From: Kiritimatiellia bacterium
GTDB lineage: Bacteria > Verrucomicrobiota > Kiritimatiellia > UBA8416 > JADHWI01
Length of the DNA: 64,000 bases
Assembly: GCA_030744755.1 (NCBI GenBank)
Contig: JASLPY010000012.1
Span: forward strand, 23,954 to 87,953
Direction: 5' to 3'
The translations under genes and the position numbers were made by a program. A model generated the notes under the pieces. The model worked only from the letters and a program-made list of their open reading frames with translations. It made no database searches and was not told the origin of the DNA. Shown in pieces: positions 54,033-63,659 of the stretch (positions are counted from its first letter, which is position 1; every line of letters starts with the position of its first letter).

Positions 54033-55331
54033 ATGAAAACCGATGGACAACGCAAAGTATTCAGTGTCGCGGAACTCACGCGGCTGATCAGCGGGACACT
54101 CGAACGCGAGATCGGTCATGTCTGGCTCGAAGGAGAGTTGTCCAACGTGATGCGTCCTTCATCTGGCCACTACTATCTGAAAATCAAGGACGAAACATCT
54201 ATCATCGATGGAGTCCTCTTCCGTGGCAACCAGCGTACGCTGACCTTCCAGCCGGCAAACGGGATCAAGGTCAGAGTCTTCGGCGAGATCAGTGTCTATG
54301 AACGCAAAGGGAACTACCAGATCATCATTCGGCAGATGGAGGAAGGGGGTAAGGGCGCCCTCCAGGAGAGATTTGAGAAGCTGAAGAAGAAACTCAAGGA
54401 AGAGGGGCTTTTTGATGCCGACAGAAAGCAACCCCTTCCGGTGCTTCCTCAGCATGTTGGCGTAGTGACATCTCCCACCGGGGCAGCTATCAGGGATATA
54501 CTTAACGTTATTACGCGACGCTTTCCAAATCTTCACATAGTAATTGTACCCGTTAAGGTACAGGGGGAGGGCGCTGCAGAGGAAATCGCTTCTGCCATTG
54601 ATCTCCTGAACGATAAGGGTGGTCTTGACGCGCTGATCGTGGGCCGCGGGGGCGGCAGCCTCGAGGACCTCTGGTGTTTCAACGAGGAGATTGTTGCGCG
54701 TGCCGTCGCACGGTCGAGAATCCCCGTCATTTCGGCAGTTGGCCACGAGATTGATTTCACCATAAGCGATTTCGTAGCTGATGTGAGGGCACCTACGCCG
54801 TCGGCTGCCGCCGAGATTGTTGTCGGCACAAAAGATGCGTTCCAGGAACGCCTGGTTGCGCTTGGGCAACGCCTCGAACGTCAGGTAAGAGAACGCTTGC
54901 TCCGTGCCAGGGGCAGGTTCGAGGCCGTTGCCGGACATTACGTCTTCAGAGAACCTGCGAACCTGGCCGACCGGTATCGCCAGCGAATCCAGGGACTGGG
55001 CTTGCGCATGAACTACGAGGTCAGTCGCTGCCGGCGCGAGACCCTTCAGCGACTCGATGACGTGAGCTTGCGCATGGCGCACAGTGTCGCGCTGTGGCGT
55101 CAGGATACCGCGAACAGGCTGAATCGAGTTGAAACACAGCTCCGTTCGCTTAACCCACTCGCGGTTATTCAGCGCGGATACAGTATTACGCGTGATGCAG
55201 ATGGTAACGTGGTGCGTCGTGCCGCCGACCTGGTTACGGGACAACATGTAAGAACGATTGTTATGGAAGGCGAATTCGAAAGCGAAGTCATAGAAGGGTC
55301 TTCCGAGTCCAGAAAGGAACAAGGTGCTTGA
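54033..55331 (+). CDS. xseA: exodeoxyribonuclease VII large subunit
   Basis: 432 residues. The N-terminal OB-fold (VFSVAELTRLISGTLEREIG ... WLEGELSN) binds DNA. The catalytic domain shows VVTSPTGAAIRDILNVITRR, ALIVGRGGGSLEDLW and ISAVGHEIDFTISDFVADVR followed by APTPSAAAE, all family hallmarks. A coiled-coil region binds XseB, and the C-terminus has NPLAVIQRGYSIT. With XseB it degrades single-stranded DNA from both ends. Confidence 0.96.
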   Translation: MKTDGQRKVFSVAELTRLISGTLEREIGHVWLEGELSNVMRPSSGHYYLKIKDETSIIDGVLFRGNQRTLTFQPANGIKVRVFGEISVYERKGNYQIIIRQMEEGGKGALQERFEKLKKKLKEEGLFDADRKQPLPVLPQHVGVVTSPTGAAIRDILNVITRRFPNLHIVIVPVKVQGEGAAEEIASAIDLLNDKGGLDALIVGRGGGSLEDLWCFNEEIVARAVARSRIPVISAVGHEIDFTISDFVADVRAPTPSAAAEIVVGTKDAFQERLVALGQRLERQVRERLLRARGRFEAVAGHYVFREPANLADRYRQRIQGLGLRMNYEVSRCRRETLQRLDDVSLRMAHSVALWRQDTANRLNRVETQLRSLNPLAVIQRGYSITRDADGNVVRRAADLVTGQHVRTIVMEGEFESEVIEGSSESRKEQGA

Positions 55332-55376
55332 GATCTGGCCGGCGACAGCCGGCCTCAAGGGGGAGGGCTGTAAAGA

Positions 55377-55685
55377 ATGACAACCAAGAAGACCAACGAC
55401 AAAAAGGGCCATAAGAGCTTCGAGGCGTCCCTGGAACGCCTTGAGAAGATCGTGGTAGATATGGAAGGTGGCAAGCTGAGCCTCGAAGAGATGATTAATC
55501 GATTCGAAGAAGGCCAGTCCCTTGTCAAACTTTGCGGGGAGAAACTGAACGAAGTTGAGAGGAAGATCGAGATCCTCGTCAAGAAAGGCGATGAGATTTC
55601 CACCGAACCCTTTGCTACGGACGATGCAGGTGGAAGCAAGGGCACGGAGGATTCCGGGGAGATCCCGGAAGCAGAACTGTTCTGA
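55377..55685 (+). CDS. xseB: exodeoxyribonuclease VII small subunit
   Basis: 102 residues from ATG 55377 (GGGGGAGGG upstream). The two-helix core FEASLERLEKIVVDMEGGKL, then SLEEMINRFEEGQSLVKLC, matches XseB, with the heptads that bind the XseA coiled coil. An acidic, probably disordered tail of about 25 residues is longer than usual. It follows xseA by 45 bp. Confidence 0.93.
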   Translation: MTTKKTNDKKGHKSFEASLERLEKIVVDMEGGKLSLEEMINRFEEGQSLVKLCGEKLNEVERKIEILVKKGDEISTEPFATDDAGGSKGTEDSGEIPEAELF

Positions 55686-55720
55686 CGTCACGGATTTACT
55701 GCCCCTGGAAAGAACGGTTG

Positions 55721-55830
55721 AACTACGAAATACGCGAAATGAGCGAAAGAAACGTAGTAGCACATGGGCGATAAGGGCGCATGAAGAACGTGCGCTTTGG
55801 TTTTCGCGCTCTTCGCGTGTTTCGTAGTTT
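55721..55830. repeat. inverted dispersed repeat, family A, between convergent genes
   Basis: Left arm 55721-55749 and right arm 55801-55830 are imperfect inverted copies built on AACTACGAAAYACGCGAA. The first 20 bases match 4927-4946 at 19 positions. It lies in the convergent gap between xseB and the epimerase gene and could form a long hairpin that stops transcription from both sides. Confidence 0.8.
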
Positions 55831-55849
55831 CTCTACTTCCGAATGCGCG

Positions 55850-56809
55850 CTAGATGCCGTGGTAGTCGCGATACCACTCAACGAACTTCGGCATACCTAC
55901 GGAGATCGGAATTGTGGGTTCGAACCCCAGCTTGACACGCGCGCGGTCTATGTCGGCGTATGTGGAAGGAACGTCGCCAGGCTGTAGCGGCAGCATTTCC
56001 ATTTCTGGTTCCACACCAACGGCCCTGGATATCTCGCCGATCATGTCGAGGAGTTCCTCTGGCTTGTGATTCCCGAGGTTCATAACTTCGTAACGATCCA
56101 GCTCGGGCACTGTCAGCGAAGCGACGACACCGTTGACAATGTCATCAATGAACGTGAAATCCCGTTGCATCTTGCCATAGTTGAAGACTTTTATGGGGCG
56201 TCCTTCCAGGAGGGCATTGACGAACAGCCATGCGGCCATATCCGGCCGACCCCACGGGCCGTACACCGTGAAAAAGCGCAGTCCAACCGTCTGCAGATTG
56301 TATAGGTGACTGTACGTATGAGCCATCAGTTCGTTTGCCTTCTTTGTTGCGGCGTAGAGACTGACCGGTGAATCCACGCTGTCAGATTCGCTGAAGGGCA
56401 ATTTCGTATTCCCTCCATATACGCTGGAGCTGGACGCGTATACGAGGCGTGCTGTTCCCGCATGCCGGCAGGCTTCCAGCACGTTAAGAAAGGCCTGCAG
56501 GTTGGACTTCTGGTATGCAAACGGGTGGTCTATCGAATAGCGAACACCCGCCTGTGCGGCAAGGTGGCAAACCGCATCGAAGGAGTGTTCCCCGAAGCAG
56601 TTACCAACTGTATCGTAATCGCACAGGTCGGCCTCGATTGATGTGTATCCAGCTTCCTTTTCGAGTATCGCATGACGATCTCTCTTCAAAGAAACTATGT
56701 AGTAGTCGTTGAAATTGTCTATACCAACTACTTCATGGCCATCGGCCAGAAGGCGAGAGGACACATGATACCCGATGAAACCGGCTGCACCTGTTACAAG
56801 AATCTTCAT
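55850..56809 (-). CDS. NAD-dependent nucleotide-sugar epimerase (UDP-glucuronate 4-epimerase-like)
   Basis: 319 residues from ATG 56809 (MKILVTGAAGFIGYHVS); a TTG three codons upstream has poorer spacing. An extended SDR fold: GxxGxxG for NAD at the start, DNFNDYYIVSLK, HLAAQAGVRYSIDHP, SSSSVYGG with the catalytic Ser, and YAATKKANE with the YxxxK pair. FFTVYGPWGRPDMA follows. The AGVRYSIDHP and GRPDMA patterns match UDP-glucuronate 4-epimerases that supply surface polysaccharides. It shares its direction with the UDP-sugar dehydrogenase upstream, with about 70 bp between them. Confidence 0.9.
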   Translation of the reverse strand: MKILVTGAAGFIGYHVSSRLLADGHEVVGIDNFNDYYIVSLKRDRHAILEKEAGYTSIEADLCDYDTVGNCFGEHSFDAVCHLAAQAGVRYSIDHPFAYQKSNLQAFLNVLEACRHAGTARLVYASSSSVYGGNTKLPFSESDSVDSPVSLYAATKKANELMAHTYSHLYNLQTVGLRFFTVYGPWGRPDMAAWLFVNALLEGRPIKVFNYGKMQRDFTFIDDIVNGVVASLTVPELDRYEVMNLGNHKPEELLDMIGEISRAVGVEPEMEMLPLQPGDVPSTYADIDRARVKLGFEPTIPISVGMPKFVEWYRDYHGI

Positions 56810-56881
56810 TTCAGTCAAGAGCCCCTTTTGAAGTCATTTCTTTGCAGACCGATCTATACATCAACCTGTCAGGCGGTGAGA

Positions 56882-58204
56882 CTAAGCCTTTACAACGTTG
56901 TCGGCAGGCGAGCATGCACCCCGTGTGTCAACAACAAGTGCCGACATACCCGCCAGTTGATCGTGGTCGACATTGTCGTGTGCGGTGGCGATAATGACTG
57001 CGTCGTAGCCCGCAGGCCCAATATCATTCCACTCCTTGCTGCAAATTCCTGCAAACTGCGGGTGCTCCCTGGACGGCTGCACGACCGGGCAATAGGGGTC
57101 GTAGTAATCGACGTCTGCCCCAAGCGCCAGAAGTGCTTCCCAAAGGAGGAACGTTGGACTTTCTCTCGCGTCGTCCACGTTCTTCTTGTAAGCGAGGCCA
57201 ACTATCAACACGCGGCTGTTCTTAATGGATTTTCCAAGCTCATTAAGGGCCAGGAGTGTTTTTTGAACCACGTAGCGGGGCATAGAAGTGTTGATCTCGC
57301 CTGCGAGTTCTATGAACTTCGTGGGCAACCCGTATTCCTTGGCCTTCCATGTCAGGTAGAAGGGGTCTATAGGTATACAGTGTCCGCCCAGGCCGGGGCC
57401 GGGATAGAAGGGCATGAACCCGAAGGGCTTCGTGCTGGCGGCTTCTACGACTTCCCATATATCGATGTCCATTTCCGAGAACACCATCTTGAGCTCGTTG
57501 ACCAGTGCGATGTTTATGCAGCGAAAGATGTTTTCCATCAGCTTCGTTGCCTCGGCGGTGCGGCAACTGGAGACAGGCACCGTGTTACATATCACTCCGT
57601 TATACAGGGCCGTTGCCACCTCCAGGCACGCAGGCGTGAACCCACCCACGACCTTGGGAATGGTGGTGGTGGAATGGTCGGCGTTGTTAGGGTCTTCCCT
57701 CTCCGGCGAATACGCAACGAAGAAATCCTCGCCAGCTTTCAGCCCGGAACCCTTCTCCAGAATCGGTATAAGCTCATCTTCTGTCGTTCCGGGGTAGGTT
57801 GTTGATTCCAGCGTGATGAGCTGATCCTTCCGGAGGAATGGTGCAATGGCTTCGGCCGTCCTGGTGATGAAGCTCAAGTCCGGATCCCGGTGCTTTGTGA
57901 GCGGGGTGGGCACGCAGATCAGCAGTGCGTCACAATCGGAAGCCCTGGAAAAATCGGTGGTGGCATCGGCGGATTCATTCTGGGCTATCCAGGTGGCTAC
58001 CTGGTCACCCTGTATGTGCCGTATATAGGAATTCCCCGCTTCAAGTTGCTCGATTTTTGAAGAGTCAATGTCCAGTCCGAGAACAGGAAAGCCCGCCTTG
58101 GAGAACTCGATCAGAAGCGGCAGGCCAACATAGCCAAGGCCTATAATGCCGACTCTTGCCTTACGTTGTATGATCAGCTCAAGAATCTCTTTCGTGTCTT
58201 GCAT
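56882..58204 (-). CDS. nucleotide-sugar dehydrogenase (UDP-GlcNAc 6-dehydrogenase, WbpA type)
   Basis: 440 residues. RVGIIGLGYVGLPL is the NAD-binding loop; ICVPTPLTKHRDPDLSFI and TLESTTYPGTTED are typical of the WbpA/TviB branch rather than UDP-glucose dehydrogenases. The catalytic Cys is in GPGLGGHCIPIDPFYL, and GLAYKKNVDDARESP lies in the C-terminal domain. It would oxidise UDP-GlcNAc (or a related sugar) to a uronic acid, perhaps epimerised by the next gene, for a capsule or O-antigen. Confidence 0.93.
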   Translation of the reverse strand: MQDTKEILELIIQRKARVGIIGLGYVGLPLLIEFSKAGFPVLGLDIDSSKIEQLEAGNSYIRHIQGDQVATWIAQNESADATTDFSRASDCDALLICVPTPLTKHRDPDLSFITRTAEAIAPFLRKDQLITLESTTYPGTTEDELIPILEKGSGLKAGEDFFVAYSPEREDPNNADHSTTTIPKVVGGFTPACLEVATALYNGVICNTVPVSSCRTAEATKLMENIFRCINIALVNELKMVFSEMDIDIWEVVEAASTKPFGFMPFYPGPGLGGHCIPIDPFYLTWKAKEYGLPTKFIELAGEINTSMPRYVVQKTLLALNELGKSIKNSRVLIVGLAYKKNVDDARESPTFLLWEALLALGADVDYYDPYCPVVQPSREHPQFAGICSKEWNDIGPAGYDAVIIATAHDNVDHDQLAGMSALVVDTRGACSPADNVVKA

Positions 58205-58431
58205 CCGGTTCAGCCATCCTGGTCTTTCTTTGCTTGTTGAGATTCGTGAGTGTTGTCGAATCAGCTACGCCCGTCAAGTCCCAACAATAGAGCGATCTAC
58301 GTTAACAACGGAAACTCCACGATGGGCTGCAGGCTTGACGAGTTGCGAGGGTGTGTGGCAGTCTAGCGAGTCAGCCGAGCGGTAGAAACTGGCCTGCAGA
58401 TGAACGAAACGGGAGAAGTCAGGAGAGTGCC

Positions 58432-59601
58432 ATGACTACAGAACTTGTCGCACCCCACGGGGGAGAACTTCTACCACTGATCTTGAAAGGGGCAGAACTG
58501 AGCGATGCCATCGGTAAGGCCGGAGCACTGAAAGAAGTTCGTCTTTCATCAAGAGAAACGTCCGACTTGATAATGATGGCCATGGGTGCATTCAGCCCTC
58601 TTCGGGGATTCATGGGTCACGACGACTACGAAGGTGTGGTCAACGATATGCACATGGCCGATGGCACTTTATGGCCAATACCGATTACCCTGTCTGTGCC
58701 CGAGGATCAGGCAAACTCGATCTCCGTTGGTGAGGAAGTGGCCCTTGTAGATGACGAGAACGGGGCCCTGGTTGGCAGCATGACTGTCGAAGACAAGTTC
58801 ACGTATGACAAACGCAACGAAGCGCTTAACGTCTTCAAAACCGAAGATGAAGCCCACCCCGGAGTTGCCAAGGTCTATGCGCAGCACGAGATATTGATTG
58901 CCGGTCCGGTTAAGGCGTTCAGCGAGGGGCCATACCCCGAGCTATACGGTGATTTCTACGGAAGACCCGCTGAGACGCGGGCTATCTTCGAACAGAGACA
59001 ATGGAGGACCGTTGCCGCTTTCCAGACAAGAAACCCCATCCACCGGTCACATGAATACTGCACGAAGATTGCCCTTGAGCTTACCGATGGACTTCTGATT
59101 CACCCCCTGGTAGGCAAGCTCAAGCCGGGCGATATCCCCGCGGAAACCAGGATGAAGTGTTACCAGGTACTTCTGGACCAGTATTATCCTGCCGAGAGGG
59201 TAGTGCTGAAAGTGTATCCCATGGAAATGCGTTACGGCGGTCCAAGGGAAGCGGTATTGCACGCTGTTTTCCGTCAGAACTATGGATGCAGCCACCTGGT
59301 GATAGGCAGAGATCATGCAGGCGTCGGAGACTACTACGGCCCATTCGATGCCCAGAAGATATTCGATGACATCGATCCCGACGATCTGCACATCGAGCCG
59401 TTGAAGATCGATTGGACATTCTGGTGCTATAAATGTGACGGGATGGCCTCCATGAAGACATGTCCCCACGACGTGGCGGATCGTCTTCTGATAAGCGGAA
59501 CGAAGCTTCGGGAGATGCTGGCAGGCGGTGAATCGCCCGCGAAGGAGTTCAGCAGGCCTGAAGTCATCGAGATTCTGCAGGAGTACTACAAGGGACTCTG
59601 A
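58432..59601 (+). CDS. sat: sulfate adenylyltransferase (homo-oligomeric, Sat type)
   Basis: 389 residues from ATG 58432 (AGGAGAG upstream). ATP-sulfurylase motifs: [26 protein letters not shown] (QxRNPxHxxHE loop), [18 protein letters not shown], and a [13 protein letters not shown] segment with four Cys for a likely zinc site, as in the Sat of sulfur-oxidising and sulfate-reducing bacteria. It forms APS from ATP and sulfate. APS kinase follows, so here it points to sulfate assimilation or sulfation; no aprAB or dsr gene is in the window. Confidence 0.95.
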   Translation: MTTELVAPHGGELLPLILKGAELSDAIGKAGALKEVRLSSRETSDLIMMAMGAFSPLRGFMGHDDYEGVVNDMHMADGTLWPIPITLSVPEDQANSISVGEEVALVDDENGALVGSMTVEDKFTYDKRNEALNVFKTEDEAHPGVAKVYAQHEILIAGPVKAFSEGPYPELYGDFYGRPAETRAIFEQRQWRTVAAFQTRNPIHRSHEYCTKIALELTDGLLIHPLVGKLKPGDIPAETRMKCYQVLLDQYYPAERVVLKVYPMEMRYGGPREAVLHAVFRQNYGCSHLVIGRDHAGVGDYYGPFDAQKIFDDIDPDDLHIEPLKIDWTFWCYKCDGMASMKTCPHDVADRLLISGTKLREMLAGGESPAKEFSRPEVIEILQEYYKGL

Positions 59602-59717
59602 ACCGGTACTGTGGGTTGCCCATGGTCTGACGGTTGGACACCTGCGGATCATTTTGACAGAAAGACAATACGACCAGCCAATAAAGAGATTGAATCACAG
59701 ACATCGGAGGATGGCCA

Positions 59718-60329
59718 ATGACAGAACAGAAAGCTACTAACATAACCTGGCACCATGGTGCGGTGGAAAGCGCGGATCGGGAACGAGTTCTTGGGCAAAA
59801 AGGTGTCGTTATCTGGTACACGGGATTATCCGGGTCAGGGAAGTCAACACTGGCACACGCGGTTGAAGAGAAACTGTTTGAAACAGGCAAGATATCGTAT
59901 GTTCTCGACGGTGACAACATCCGCCATGGCTTGAACAAGAACCTTGGTTTCTCTCCGGAAGACCGCACGGAGAACATTCGACGCATTGGTGAAGTGGCAA
60001 AACTCTTCGCTGAGTGCGGTGTGATAACGATGACGGCTTTCATATCGCCATACCGTGATGACCGTAATGCGGCCAGAAGCCTGTTGCCCGAGGGATCTTT
60101 CGTTGAAGTGTTCGTGAAAGTCCCGCTGGACGTAGCTGAAGAGCGAGACCCGAAAGGGCTTTACAAGAAGGCCAGGGCTGGTGAGATTCCTGAATTCACG
60201 GGGATATCGGCACCGTACGAGGAGCCTGAGAGCGCCGAGCTCGTGATAGACACGTCAGAACTTGACCTTGAGCAGAGCGCCGCCAAGGTCGTGGATTACC
60301 TTGCCCAGCAAGGCAAACTGTCTGCGTAA
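59718..60329 (+). CDS. cysC: adenylylsulfate kinase
   Basis: 203 residues. Walker A is GLSGSGKST, followed by YVLDGDNIRHGLNKNLGFSP and EDRTENIRRIGEVAKLF, the APS-binding region, then SPYRDDRNAAR, DPKGLYKKARAGEIPEFTGI and APYEEPESAELVIDT. The family is complete. It makes PAPS from APS for assimilation or for sulfotransferases. Its start has AGGATGG upstream. It forms an operon with sat. Confidence 0.96.
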   Translation: MTEQKATNITWHHGAVESADRERVLGQKGVVIWYTGLSGSGKSTLAHAVEEKLFETGKISYVLDGDNIRHGLNKNLGFSPEDRTENIRRIGEVAKLFAECGVITMTAFISPYRDDRNAARSLLPEGSFVEVFVKVPLDVAEERDPKGLYKKARAGEIPEFTGISAPYEEPESAELVIDTSELDLEQSAAKVVDYLAQQGKLSA

Positions 60330-60355
60330 GCAGGAGGTCGAAGGAGCGCTGATTC

Positions 60356-61087
60356 ATGTCGGGGAAACTCTCACGGATGATGTCGTTGGTCTCGCGCGGT
60401 GCGAAGTACCATCTGACCGTTGCTATTACTCTTACGACTATCATCCCTCTTCTGTGCTTCGCATTCCTCGTGTGGTCAAACTTCTGGTACGCGGGCACTG
60501 CTTCATTCTGGTCTTCGCTGGTAGTCTCGTTCATGGCGCTTCTAGTTGCCTTGCTTGGGTACTGGATGCTTCGGCGTTATCCGATAAACATCGTTAAGCT
60601 CAGGGAATATCTGAAGAGCATGGTTGACGGCGAGCTTCCCCAGCGCGTGGTTCTTGACGAAACCGAGGACGATATAAGTGCGATAGAAAGCTACATGAAT
60701 ACCGTCCTTGAACAGATGCGCCACAGGATACAGACTCTGGAGGACCAGCTGGCGATCTCGCGCAGGATGCAGAAGACTATTGAAGTTCAGGCCGAGGATC
60801 TGGTTGATGCCGAGCGCCACAGAGTTATGATTGAGAGCCTTGGAGCGGCATGTCACCACATCGGGCAGCCAGCCACGGTTCTGCGCCTGTACATGGATTT
60901 CTTGCGCGAAGATGCGATCTCACAGGAGGCAACGGATAAACTTGCCAAGTGTGAGGAAGCGCTGGATTCTATTGCCGAAGTACTGAGTAAGCTGCAACGA
61001 ATCAGTCAGTACCGGACAGTTCCCTATGAGACCCACTGCGTGGAGACCGATAAGAACGCTGACCGCATTCTTGACATTGAGCAGTAG
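60356..61087 (+). CDS. membrane protein with a histidine-kinase-like dimerisation domain but no ATPase
   Basis: 243 residues. Two membrane helices (about 20-42 and 50-68) are followed by a HAMP-like linker (INIVKLREYLKSMVDGELPQ) and a coiled coil. Then comes a DHp-like H-box, LGAACHHIGQPATVLRLYMD, with likely phospho-His in HHIGQP, and a second long helix. The protein ends before any GHKL ATPase; no N, G1 or G2 box is present. It could be phosphorylated by another kinase or act as a phosphatase or scaffold. It follows cysC by 26 bp. Confidence 0.75.
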   Translation: MSGKLSRMMSLVSRGAKYHLTVAITLTTIIPLLCFAFLVWSNFWYAGTASFWSSLVVSFMALLVALLGYWMLRRYPINIVKLREYLKSMVDGELPQRVVLDETEDDISAIESYMNTVLEQMRHRIQTLEDQLAISRRMQKTIEVQAEDLVDAERHRVMIESLGAACHHIGQPATVLRLYMDFLREDAISQEATDKLAKCEEALDSIAEVLSKLQRISQYRTVPYETHCVETDKNADRILDIEQ

Positions 61088-61386
61088 CGTTGCCACGGTC
61101 TGTGCGGCTGCCGGACAGCGGTGTGTCATGCTGGCTCTTCCGGCGTAACACAATGACACGTTCGCTGCTGAAAAGACCCCCGGGACAACGGCGTGGTAAG
61201 CACTTCGCCCCGGCTTGAACAGGATGAATTCACTTTTTTGATACTTTCAGAACGCACTGATGCCGGGTATCTGCAGGGGGTCTGTCTGTATGGAACGGTA
61301 GATGCTATCTTGTCGAAGTGAGCGAATCGGCTTCTTACAAGACCGTCGACGTTGCTATGATTATGTACAACCAGGAGGAGAAAGCG
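61088..61386. other. 299-bp leader region of the protease gene
   Basis: No gene seen. GGAAC at 61292-61296 and TCGAA at 61313-61317, 16 bases apart, loosely resemble an envelope-stress (sigma-E-type) promoter, which would suit an HtrA gene. The match is weak. Confidence 0.3.
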
Positions 61387-62838
61387 ATGAAAAGAAGACA
61401 CGACATCAGGAATATTGTGGTGCTCACGGCATCTATTGCGGCATCTGTCGCTATGACCACGGCGGCGCTGGACGCGGCCGATGACGCCACCAGTATTCTC
61501 AGGCAGACAAGTTCGGCCTTCACCGCCATAGCGAAGAAGACGGTTCCGGCTGTTGTTTTCATTGAAGTGGAGAAGGATGTAGAGATGGGCGGAGGACACC
61601 CCGGCTTCTATAATGATCCTCACCAGCTGTACGGAGATGATTTCCTCAGGCGCTTCTTCGGACAGGAAAACCCTCACCAGTCACAGCCACGGAAGTTCCG
61701 CCAGATGGGGCAGGGGTCCGGTTTCCTGATCAGCAAGGACGGGTACATCCTCACAAACAACCACGTCGTGGGCGATGCGGACAGAATCCGGGTTACGCTG
61801 AAAGACGGCAGAAAGCTCGACGCCGAACGTATCGGTAGTGATTCGAAATCGGAAGTCGCTGTAATCCGTATAAAGGGCAACGATTTCCCCTACCTGGAGC
61901 TCGGCGACTCCGAAAGCCTTGAAATCGGTGAATGGGTTATTGCCGTCGGCACTCCCTTTGGCCTCGCGGAGACTGTGACGGCAGGAATTGTCAGCGCTAA
62001 GGGTCGCAGCAACATCGGGATCGCCGATTATGAAAGCTTCATCCAGACGGATGCTGCCATCAACCCGGGGAACTCGGGTGGTCCACTTCTGAATATCGAT
62101 GGCAAGGTAGTTGGTGTCAACACCGCAATCTACAGCCGGACCGGGGGATACATGGGCATCGGGTTCGCGATTCCGATCAAGATGGCCGTGGCAATCAAGG
62201 ACCAGTTGGTGAAGACCGGCAAAGTAGTCAGGGGATACCTGGGCATCTACATCCAGGAGGTCGACACTGACCTGGCGGAATCTTTCGGAATGAAAAAGGC
62301 AACGGGCATCCTGGTGTCGCAGGTGATGCCGGATAGTGCGGCCGATAAAGCCGGCCTTCAGGAAGAAGATGTAATCCTGGAATTGAACGGTCATGAAGTG
62401 TCTGAGGTGGGAAGCTTCAGAAACGAGGTCGCCTCACATGTTCCGGGCAGCAAGCTGAAACTCTCAATCTGGCGCGACGGCAAAGAAATCAAGATGACCG
62501 CAGAAACGGGAACTCTGCCCGGCGAAGAAGAGGGTGCCGAGGAGGTCGCCGCCAAGGTTTCCGAGCGCCTCGGTTTCGATGTTCTGGACCTTACCGCAGA
62601 GATAGCCGCTCACACTGGTTATGAAGAGGGAGAAGGTGTGATTGTATCGGAAGTGGATTTAGGAAGTGCCGCCTGGCAGGCAGGCATACGGCAGGGAACC
62701 CTGATCACAAGTGTCAACAGGGAGGGCGTGTCTAACGCGTCCGAGTTCCAGGGGCAGATGGCCAAGATCAAGGAGGGCGACGTTGTCCTTCTGAAGATCA
62801 GGGACGGGCGTGCCACCAGGTACATCACACTGAGGTAA
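61387..62838 (+). CDS. periplasmic serine protease DegP/HtrA family
   Basis: 483 residues from ATG 61387, with AGGAGG eight bases upstream; the frame is open further back. An N-terminal signal segment (about 8-33) leads to a trypsin-like domain with His in LTNNHVVG, Asp in SKSEVAVIRI and Ser in NPGNSGGPLL. Two PDZ domains follow (GYLGIYIQEVDTDL ... and the region after EGVIVSEVDLGSAAWQAG). This is the DegP/DegQ layout for degrading misfolded envelope proteins. The patatin-like gene follows after 5 bp. Confidence 0.94.
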   Translation: MKRRHDIRNIVVLTASIAASVAMTTAALDAADDATSILRQTSSAFTAIAKKTVPAVVFIEVEKDVEMGGGHPGFYNDPHQLYGDDFLRRFFGQENPHQSQPRKFRQMGQGSGFLISKDGYILTNNHVVGDADRIRVTLKDGRKLDAERIGSDSKSEVAVIRIKGNDFPYLELGDSESLEIGEWVIAVGTPFGLAETVTAGIVSAKGRSNIGIADYESFIQTDAAINPGNSGGPLLNIDGKVVGVNTAIYSRTGGYMGIGFAIPIKMAVAIKDQLVKTGKVVRGYLGIYIQEVDTDLAESFGMKKATGILVSQVMPDSAADKAGLQEEDVILELNGHEVSEVGSFRNEVASHVPGSKLKLSIWRDGKEIKMTAETGTLPGEEEGAEEVAAKVSERLGFDVLDLTAEIAAHTGYEEGEGVIVSEVDLGSAAWQAGIRQGTLITSVNREGVSNASEFQGQMAKIKEGDVVLLKIRDGRATRYITLR

Positions 62839-62843
62839 GTACT

Positions 62844-63659
62844 GTGCAGAGAATAGGTCTGGCCCTTGGCGGGGGCGGGGCAAAGGGTATTGCTCACATC
62901 GTTATACTGGAACTGCTTGACGAAATGGGCATACGCCCCCACCGGATATCCGGCACCAGCATAGGTGCGGTCATCGGGGCTATGTATGCCTCGGGTATGT
63001 CCGGCGCGGACATACGCGGGGTCATAAAAAGAATGACCATATCTGAGGGCGACTCGATTGCAGACGTCCTCCTGCGTAAGGATCTCCTCAAATGGATAGA
63101 CCTGGTTGACATCAATTTCGGTAGAACCGGCCTTCTCCATGGCGAGAAGGTCATGAAGTATCTATACGAAATGATGAAGACGGAGAGCTTTGAAGAGCTG
63201 GAAATCCCACTGAAAGTCGTGGCCGCCGATTTCTGGACCAGGGAGACAGTGGTCATATCATCAGGACCTCTCCTTCCCGCCGTGAAGGCGAGCATGGCCA
63301 TTCCCGGAGTATTCACACCGGTGAAGTTGGACGGCCGCGTGCTGATTGACGGTGGAGGCGTCGACCCCGTTCCGTACGAGTGGCTTCTAGACGAGTGCGA
63401 CGTGACCGTAGCCGTAGATGTTATGGGGGACCTGACGGAAGGAAGGCTCCCGGGATTCCTTGACATAGTGCTGACGACGTTCGATGTAATGCAGGACAGC
63501 ATCATTGCCGAGAAACTCAAACGCCGCCCGCCGGACATCTACATAAGGCCCAGGATAATGGACGTAAAGATCCTGGAGTTTGACAAGGCCGAGCGGGTGC
63601 TGCATGCCGCCATCCCCGCAAAGGAAGAACTCAGAGAGAAGCTCACAGCTCTGATCTGA
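62844..63659 (+). CDS. patatin-like phospholipase (RssA-like)
   Basis: 271 residues from GTG 62844. LALGGGGAKGIAHI is the oxyanion-hole glycine loop, GTSIGAVIGAMYASG holds the catalytic Ser in GxSxG, and VLIDGGGVDPVP holds the DGG aspartate. This Ser-Asp dyad defines bacterial patatin-like lipid acyl hydrolases. No signal peptide, so it is cytosolic or peripheral. Close coupling to the HtrA gene suggests a shared envelope-stress role. Confidence 0.92.
   Translation: MQRIGLALGGGGAKGIAHIVILELLDEMGIRPHRISGTSIGAVIGAMYASGMSGADIRGVIKRMTISEGDSIADVLLRKDLLKWIDLVDINFGRTGLLHGEKVMKYLYEMMKTESFEELEIPLKVVAADFWTRETVVISSGPLLPAVKASMAIPGVFTPVKLDGRVLIDGGGVDPVPYEWLLDECDVTVAVDVMGDLTEGRLPGFLDIVLTTFDVMQDSIIAEKLKRRPPDIYIRPRIMDVKILEFDKAERVLHAAIPAKEELREKLTALI

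Noticed and set aside
54159..55763. 534-codon minus-strand frame opposite xseA
   Set aside because: It is a shadow of xseA; the plus-strand product has all XseA motifs and the minus-strand product has none.
55913..55927. tRNA T-arm-like sequence TGGGTTCGAACCCCA
   Set aside because: It lies inside the epimerase gene, encodes conserved residues there, and no acceptor, D or anticodon arm can be placed around it.
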